From contig JAGFBZ010000289.1 in assembly GCA_018398805.1 (NCBI GenBank), positions 3,737,001 to 3,801,000 of the forward strand: DNA of 64,000 bases, read 5' to 3'. This DNA comes from Hirundichthys speculiger (Eukaryota > Chordata > Actinopteri > Beloniformes > Exocoetidae). A model generated the notes under the pieces. The model was not told the DNA's origin. It did no database searches and saw nothing but the letters and a program-made list of their open reading frames with translations. Shown here piece by piece: positions 57,601-64,000 of the stretch. Position numbers and translations under genes: made by a program. Numbering within the stretch: the first letter of the stretch is position 1; each line of letters begins with the position of its first letter.

Positions 57601-60387
57601 AAGAAAAAAAGCCTTCCAAAAAGATCTCCTACACACCCTTTAAAGTAAAGTCTCTCTCCCTTTCCCTAATCGGAAACAAAAATGGTTCCATGAATTGGCA
57701 TAGTAAACCTATACCATGTTATAATGTCTCAGCATTGATATTCAATGCACCTCTGTGCTTATGTACATTATTTATTTCACTATGTTCAAGAAAACATTAC
57801 AAAAGGAGCATGGAGGAGAGTCAAGAGGGACAGGAGCAAGTAAGATGGAAGTAATGTAAATATAACAGGAAAGCGCAGGAAAACTGAACTGAAAGTGTTA
57901 TCACCCTATCAAAACTAGTCTATTAGTTTAACTATATATCCCCACTCAAATATTTATTTTTCCTGATAAAAGGAGGAAATTTGTTCTTGTGCAGATAATT
58001 TATACTCCTCACAGATAAATTGCTCAATCTGGCGTCGAATCCACTGATATGGTTCTTTCTCATTATTCTGTTCTTTTCTAACAAGCAGTGGTTTGGTAAG
58101 TTCAAGATGTCATTTGAAAAGCATCTCCTGTTGCCTTGTAGTTCAAAAGATGAGTGCATTTTTTTCACAGTAAGATTCTCTCTCCTTGTGGCTCTTTTCA
58201 TCTACTTGTGCAGGCGGGTCAGTTTGAACCTGTGAGCAGAAGTTGAGGAACACATCACAAATTCCAATATGTCACATTTTGATGTGATCTTTTTTTTTTT
58301 TTTTTTTTTTTTTTACTGCTGGAACCTCTATATTTCTGCCACCAGGGATTAACTGTCCAGCATTAATTTAGTATTTCTCTTGCTCAATCGCTGTTATCCT
58401 CTTTGATATTTCTAAATGGGACAGCGATGGGATCATTCTTTGAGCTCATCCCCAAAGGAACCGCTTTGTAAAGCAGGTGAAAGCGACTCCCCATCAAGTA
58501 CAGCATCACAAAGAGAATATGGCATCTTGGGAGAACTTGCTATGAGTGACCAAGGTGTCACTTACTGTAAGGCCTTCTCAAGAAACACTTCCAATATTGG
58601 AAATGATGAAAGTGTGATTTTTTGGTGTGTTATGGATGGCCACCAGCCAGAAGACTTCAGAGTAGATATGAGCAGCTACCAGTTCTTAAAATCTCAGGAG
58701 ACATGCCCTAACATGTCTCAGAGGAAGCTGCATAAATGACAGAACTGACGTTGCATCCGTGGATGGAGATGGGACTTTAGTTCTCAGATTTCAAGGGGGT
58801 GGGGCGTCTCCAGAATGAGAGAGTGACCTGTGTGATGCCAAAAGTGATGATGATGGTGCAGCGGGTCAAACTTTCCTATGGAGGAAGTGGTTTTTTGGAT
58901 CTTGGACCTCAGTAGATTCTTAAATGTTATTGAAAAGCTCTTGACAGTTAGAGCCAGATGAAACTGGAACATTTCAGGAGCAGAGATCTTCCAGTCCAGG
59001 GTGCATGGGCCTCCTGCAGTAAGGTATTGAAGAGGCATTTGTTTGTAAGCACGAAGTGCAGCCGGAGTTGTCTGCCTGAATGAACTCACAAGTGTTGTCT
59101 CATTCAGGAGGAACAGCTCAAAGTGTTTCCTCTCTGAGAAAAACTGAACTGAATTTTTAAAAAAAAGTTATTAAATGACAAGGTCAACAATATCTGTGGA
59201 TATTTCTGCAAATATATTCAGCTGTAATTTGATTTTTATCTGCTCCTCCTCTTCAAGCACAGGTTAGGCCTAAACCACTCAGGCAGCTTTTAACAGAAAT
59301 TTGTGATAATCATTTTTTTTTTGGTCCTCTGTGCTCTGTGCTGCTCTGACATGCTGGACCAACAAACCATGAATCAGCCTCACGTCTGGGTGAGGTTGAT
59401 ACATTTGAAGATCTACGGTGAAACTGTGGTGATTTATGTTCACATTTCTAGTTGAGTGTGAGACGTTGGACATGGCCTTTATAGCTGTGTGGGTAAGTGT
59501 AATGATATGGAAGCATGAGGGCTCTAACTCTTGGACTAAACAGTTTATTTATTCCCACGCCGGAAAAAAAAAAAAAAGTATTAATTTTACACTTTGCCTC
59601 ACAACACCCCCATAAGAGGAGATTATATATTTGTTGTATTAAGGAGGCGTCTCTGAGTCAGAGCAAAAAACAATTACATCTCGGTGTAGTGATGAATACT
59701 TGTGTATGCCAATGCAAAAGGTCACTTCGTAAAATCAGTTGTGATAAACACTGAGCTCTGTATAGAGGATGAACATTTCAGACTGTAATGACTCACTCTG
59801 AAAAAACAGAATAACTGATGAGAATAAAATATGCAGGCACATTAAAGCCTTATCTGTTCATGATGGCCATAATTAAAACAAGCGTGTTCACCTTCTTTGG
59901 GTTTATTCCCCATCCCTATTCTTATTCAGTTATTATTTTGATGTGTTTCTATTATTCATAGACTCCTGCTGTGTTTCTTCTTCTTTTCTTTTTTTCTGTA
60001 GACACGTTTTTGATTATCAGTGTAGCAGGGGTCCTCTTTTTTTCAGTCGCAATCTTGGGTTTTCTCCCTCTGTGAAGTCCTTTTCGTGTGCTGTGACAAT
60101 CCATTCTTCTCACAGCCGAAATAAATGGATCTTGTTACATGTTGTTGTGGGTGTTCAGGTCAATAACAGGGGCTACCGGGGTGAATATAAATCACAGAAG
60201 CCTGTATCTCTGTCCTCATCTATTCTTAGTTCACTAGGACTTACTTTTATTGTGACATTATATACGATTTTATCCTGTCTCCATTATGTCCACTATGTCC
60301 AACTGCTATGACTTTAAAAAATATTGCATCATGATAATTAGATGATGTGTGTGGACATAATATGTAAGAATAAGTATAAACCTTTGT
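51644..60387. other. Long stretch with no supported gene
   Basis: AT-rich with homopolymer runs: poly-A near 54506-54524 and 55291-55307, poly-T near 56110-56132 and 58291-58314. The longest open frame (55267-55794 minus, 175 codons) is Ser/Leu/Pro-rich with a poly-Phe tail from the T-run and no domain, so it is not called. 54700-54830 and 57080-57170 are free of simple sequence and might be conserved non-coding, which cannot be tested here. Confidence 0.35.
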
Positions 60388-60395
60388 ATTTTAGC

Positions 60396-61531
60396 TAGGG
60401 CTGGGCAAGTTAACGCGTTATTATCGCGTTAACTCATTAATTTATTAACGCCGACAATTGTTTTATCGCGCGTTAACGCATGTTGCTCACATGCTTTTCT
60501 TTTGAAAAATCTGTTACTGGCTGCTGCAGAACCGGAAAACAATTGGCAGGTAAACTAAAAACTGACATGGAGAACAGTAAAAATCCATGTACTTTACAGT
60601 TTGGGTAGCAACTCAGATAGTAATATTAACAATTCTTTCAAAAAAAAAAAAATTCTGGATTGCAACAAAACTTTCGGGTCATTCCTCCATGTTACATCAG
60701 ATCTGCTCCATGTGTTCACTGTCGTGCTGTTCTCTTACTGGTTACTTCAGTGCGGCTCCATCTAGTGGGACAGATGTGTAATAACAACAGAAAGTCCAGT
60801 CCTCGATTATAAAACAAATTCAGGTCTTTGGCCGTTTTATAATTTTGTATTTTTGATCCAAGTCTAAAATTGAAATATAAAAAAACAGGCATTTTTTTCT
60901 TTTTTTTGTGTTAGATTAAAAAACCAAAAATGTAATGAAATGTCACTTTTCGAATTTTTTTTAAAATTTTGATTGACAATTGAAATGGAAAGAATGAATG
61001 ATACATGGATTGGTAAAGTTACTGAACTTTAACATGGACATTTTCACTTTAAAGTTCTCCCAGTAGGAGGATTCAACAGAAACAAGGTTATTTGTAACCA
61101 CTGGCAAGTTGAACTCCCCATTAAAAGTTTCTGCTGTTACCTCAGAAATTTCCTGTTTTAATGTTCTGATTGTGCAAAGCCACAATCATTTTGTTGGATT
61201 TTGTTTATAGACTTTTTAATTTTTTTTTATAAAAACAGGATGATACTAATGCCCTGGCAGTGGCAATAAGCTTTATTTTATTTTACATTTTTTTAAGATG
61301 AGATTTACACTAAATATGTGTTACTGACAAGTGCTGATGTTAAAAGTGTTTGAACAATAAATGTTATCGCACTTTAGTTCATATGGCAGCATAACATTTA
61401 AATAAAAGTGCACTTTACACTACTTTTGAATTAATTATTTGATTTTGCGTATACAATTTGATTAATCGTGATTAATCAGGGAACCGATGCGATTAATCGC
61501 GATTAAAAATTTTAATCATTGTCCAGCCCTA
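60396..61531. mobile_element. hAT-type transposon, internally deleted, perfect 8-bp target duplication
   Basis: Ends TAGGGCTGGGCAA and TTGTCCAGCCCTA are inverted repeats with one mismatch. ATTTTAGC stands on both sides (60388-60395 and 61532-61539), a perfect 8-bp duplication. The left subterminal region is packed with GTTAACGCG/CGCGTTAA motifs. The right has ATTAATCGTGATTAATCA and GCGATTAATCGCGATTAA. About 1.1 kb with no transposase. A fragment near 60565 may be the start of a BED-finger transposase ORF (ACATGGAGAACAG). Non-autonomous. Confidence 0.9.
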
Positions 61532-61539
61532 ATTTTAGC

Positions 61540-62179
61540 ACCTGCACTGCTATGCAAGTTATTCACATCTGATGTTATAAATAGTTATAATATATGTTGT
61601 ATTTCTACAGTTTTTTTTTACTCAAATTTTGATCAAATTTGCAAAATAACATAAAAAAAAACTAATGTGTGGTGAAATAAAAAAATTCACTTTTTTTGAT
61701 ACACAGACTTTTACTAAATTAAGATAATGTTCTTCTTTAGATTTATATTTTAAAGCAAATATTATACCAATTCCCAGGGAAAAGTCTGTGACATGGTTTG
61801 GTGAAAATGCCATTAAAAAAACAAGATAGCAGCTCTTTTTTCAACCAAGTCTTCACAGCTTTGTTCACAGCAGTCATTTGAAGGAAGGGGCAGTAAGCCC
61901 TTCAGCTTCATCATACATCCCTGTGCTAGCTTACAGAGGTACAGAAAATGAAGCAGGATCTATAAAACTGGGTGGAAATAAGTATTTGGAATCTGTACCA
62001 TACACCTCAGATCTGGGTCTGTGGTGTTACACAATCCTGCATGTTGGAACAGCCCACTGAAGGGCATATTTTCAGATGTAGGCAGCCCCACAATGTGACA
62101 GGGTTGTGTGAGATGTTGGTTGCATTTTTTTCTTTCAATACCTCCCCTTTAAATTTGCAAAAGCCATCATTTTTCAAGT
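61540..62179. other. Spacer, nothing recognised
   Basis: AT-rich. The final 100 bases may contain further decayed LINE sequence. Confidence 0.3.
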
Positions 62180-62490
62180 TAGACTTTAAGAAAAGGTCAA
62201 ACATTTCTTTTCATGGCTCTGAGGGGGTCACCCATGTATTTATTACCTCTGGAATGGATTACTGCAATTCATTATATGTTGGAATGGGCCAGGTGCATAT
62301 ATCACAGCAGCGTTTTGTTCAAAATGCTTGACTTTGACTCCTGACTGGGATACATAGACATTAACATATTTTACCCACACAGGTGTCATTGCATGGGCTA
62401 TGCGTCCAATGCAGGCTGAATTATTAGATCCTGCTGATTACAAACAAGTCTATGAATTGTCTGGCACCAACTCATATGTCAGACATGCGT
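62180..62490 (+). pseudogene. LINE reverse transcriptase fragment
   Basis: Plus-strand pieces are THVFITSGMDYCNSLYVGMG, then VQNA. After a frame change come VSLHGLCVQCRLNY, ILLITNKSMNCLAPTHMSD. They follow the order of the post-RT region in L2/Rex1 LINEs (AFITSRLDYCN, VQNAAAR, SLHWLPV, KALNGLAP). This overlaps the region found at 26126-26542, but on the opposite strand and more decayed. Confidence 0.7.
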
Positions 62491-62576
62491 TTTCTTTTCT
62501 TTTACTTTTTTATTTTATTTAGAATTGGATCAGAAGTCTTTAATCATTCTGAGCTACAGCTTGCACAAGCACACTA

Positions 62577-62591
62577 CATATATATATATAT

Positions 62592-62669
<78 letters not shown>
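62577..62669. repeat. (TA)n tract with degenerate tail
   Basis: About 93 bp of TA with one TAGATA interruption, continuing as ATATTAATTATATA-type sequence to about 62715. Confidence 0.97.
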
Positions 62670-62676
<7 letters not shown>

Positions 62677-62715
62677 TAATTATATATATTATATAATTAA
62701 TATAATTAATTTTAT

Positions 62716-63218
62716 AAAAATGGAATAGAATAAGAACACATGAGCAGTTTCCTTGTCGAAAGAAGTTGTTAAATAATCAATTTTCCATCAAACTGTTTAA
62801 CTAGATCATTATCATCTTTCCTGACTGGAGTCCACAGGCACTTGGCCTCATTTTAAGCTAAATGCTGATGGGTTGCAGATAACCTTTTGTCCAAACTCCA
62901 GGCACCAGTGTTCTGTGTGGTGCATCTGGCATATTGACAACACCCAGTGTTCCAGCGCTTGCCATTTCCACTGGGTGTTCTGTTTTCCAGCCTGCTGCAA
63001 GGTAAACCAAATAAAGACAAAACACATTTCAGGGTTTTGGGAAAGTCATTATTTTTTTTCCAGACATCTGGTCATAACCTTAAACTTGATCATGCTCTAT
63101 TAAGAGCAAAACACAGGGGTATTTTTAATGAAACCCATGGCCACTTGTTGTTCTTAATGAATAAGTACAGCATTTTTGCCCTCTCTTCTCCCTTCTCCAG
63201 AGGGCACTATGACATATC
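62716..63218. other. Spacer, nothing recognised
   Basis: No supported gene or repeat. Confidence 0.3.
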
Positions 63219-63482
63219 TTTCCATCCCTCCATATTCGATAGCTACTTCATCCTGTTCGGGGGAGTTGTGATCAGTGCCTGTCCCAGCTGGACTCAAAGT
63301 GTACCCTGGCAACCTGGTCCAGTCCATCACAGGGCCACAGAAAGACAAACAAGACGGATAACTGAACACATTCACAGCTGCCGGCCATTTAGAATCACAA
63401 CCAACCAACCAGGATGATTGGGCTGTGGGAGAAAGTGCCTGGGGAGAAGCCATGCCGGCATAAGGAGAACATTCGAATGTTA
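63219..63482 (-). repeat. SINE-like teleost repeat, copy 6
   Basis: Inverted, nearly full length. The tail side has CCATCCCTCCATATTCGATA and CCAGCTGGACTCAAAGTGTA, the middle has AGTCCATCACAGGGCCACAG and CCATTTAGAATCACAACC, and the head side has ATAAGGAGAACATTCGAATG. Confidence 0.75.
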
Positions 63483-64000
63483 AAGACAAAGCCTCCATCA
63501 GGGGCCAAACCAGAATACTTGACATGACACAGATGCTTTGAAATTAACATACACATGCAAGCGGTAGTTAGTCCTCACTATGATGGTACTTTTTATGGCT
63601 CATGAAAAATGACTAAAGGTAAAACCTTGATTTTTTTCATTTTCAGTTATTATTAAATTTGTAGCACACTATCAAGAAACCAGTGAGGCATTGGTTTCTG
63701 CTGGCTTTTTCAATTTTCACAGCAGTAAATAAAATCCGTGCTCACTCAGTGTCCTTCCTCAGCTATTCCTTGTTGGGCAATGCCAGTAAGAATGATATTT
63801 TTGCTATTTCAGACATTCCATAAAGGTCAATGAGTCAGATTGACACATTTAACAGCCCCTATCATAGACAGTGAATTGAACCAAATTCAACTGAGCTGAG
63901 CCAAAGAATGAAAAATTGTGCTGCATATTGGGAAAAGGTCAGGGTGATGTATTTCTCCGTTACATCTAAAGGAGGACATTTTTTTTCTCCTTTTTCAAGC
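63483..64000. other. Spacer at window end, nothing recognised
   Basis: AT-rich, no feature seen. Confidence 0.3.

Noticed and set aside
58416..58739. 107-codon open frame as a host gene
   Set aside because: No domain recognised, no splice sites or conserved pattern. Composition is uninformative.

Overview
The window looks like an AT-rich, non-coding stretch of a teleost fish genome. The evidence is the mix of transposon relics: Tc1-like, piggyBac, PIF/Harbinger and hAT DNA transposons, LINE fragments of the L2/Rex1 type, tRNA-headed short repeats typical of ray-finned fish, and one Ty3/gypsy LTR retrotransposon. No complete host protein gene, rRNA or functional tRNA gene was found. At most a few isolated exon-like segments may belong to host genes, and none could be named.

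Layout. 0-1.1 kb: a Harbinger transposase exon beside a Tc1-type end. 1.5-3.1 kb: unrecognised coding-like fragments on the minus strand. 3.2-12.7 kb: mostly featureless. 12.67-13.88 kb: a complete but dead Tc1-like element. 15.67-16.87 kb: a piggyBac relic. 22.3-24.2 kb: a Tc1-type end, a possible THAP-like peptide, one good exon-like segment (minus strand) and a short repeat. 24.4-29.3 kb: a stack of nested insertions. It comprises a LINE 3' half carrying a hAT-type MITE with an 8-bp target duplication, next to a Tc1-like element split by a second hAT-type MITE, a LINE endonuclease fragment and a long (TA)n tract. 29.3-42 kb: mostly unannotatable sequence with a few short repeats. 42.88-51.51 kb: the LTR element and its flanking duplication. 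51.5-60.4 kb: featureless. 60.40-61.53 kb: a hAT-type element with a perfect 8-bp target duplication. 62.2-63.5 kb: a LINE fragment, a (TA)n tract and a short repeat.

The main object is the 6-kb minus-strand LTR retrotransposon at 44176-50210. Its LTRs differ at one base. Its genes run gag, zinc knuckle, protease, integrase, then reverse transcriptase and RNase H. Integrase ahead of RT is the order of Ty1/copia elements, yet the sequences are gypsy-like. This is the signature of the Gmr1-like group of deuterostome gypsy elements. The C-terminal part of its capsid resembles the SCAN domain, which is thought to descend from this kind of gag.

Two things are odd. Pol is broken into five frames although the LTRs are almost identical. 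The element also sits exactly between two 1.3-kb direct copies of non-LTR flanking sequence that differ only by a 2-bp and a 3-bp indel. That arrangement is not a normal target-site duplication. It suggests a rearrangement at or after insertion, unequal exchange, or a haplotype-merge error in the assembly.
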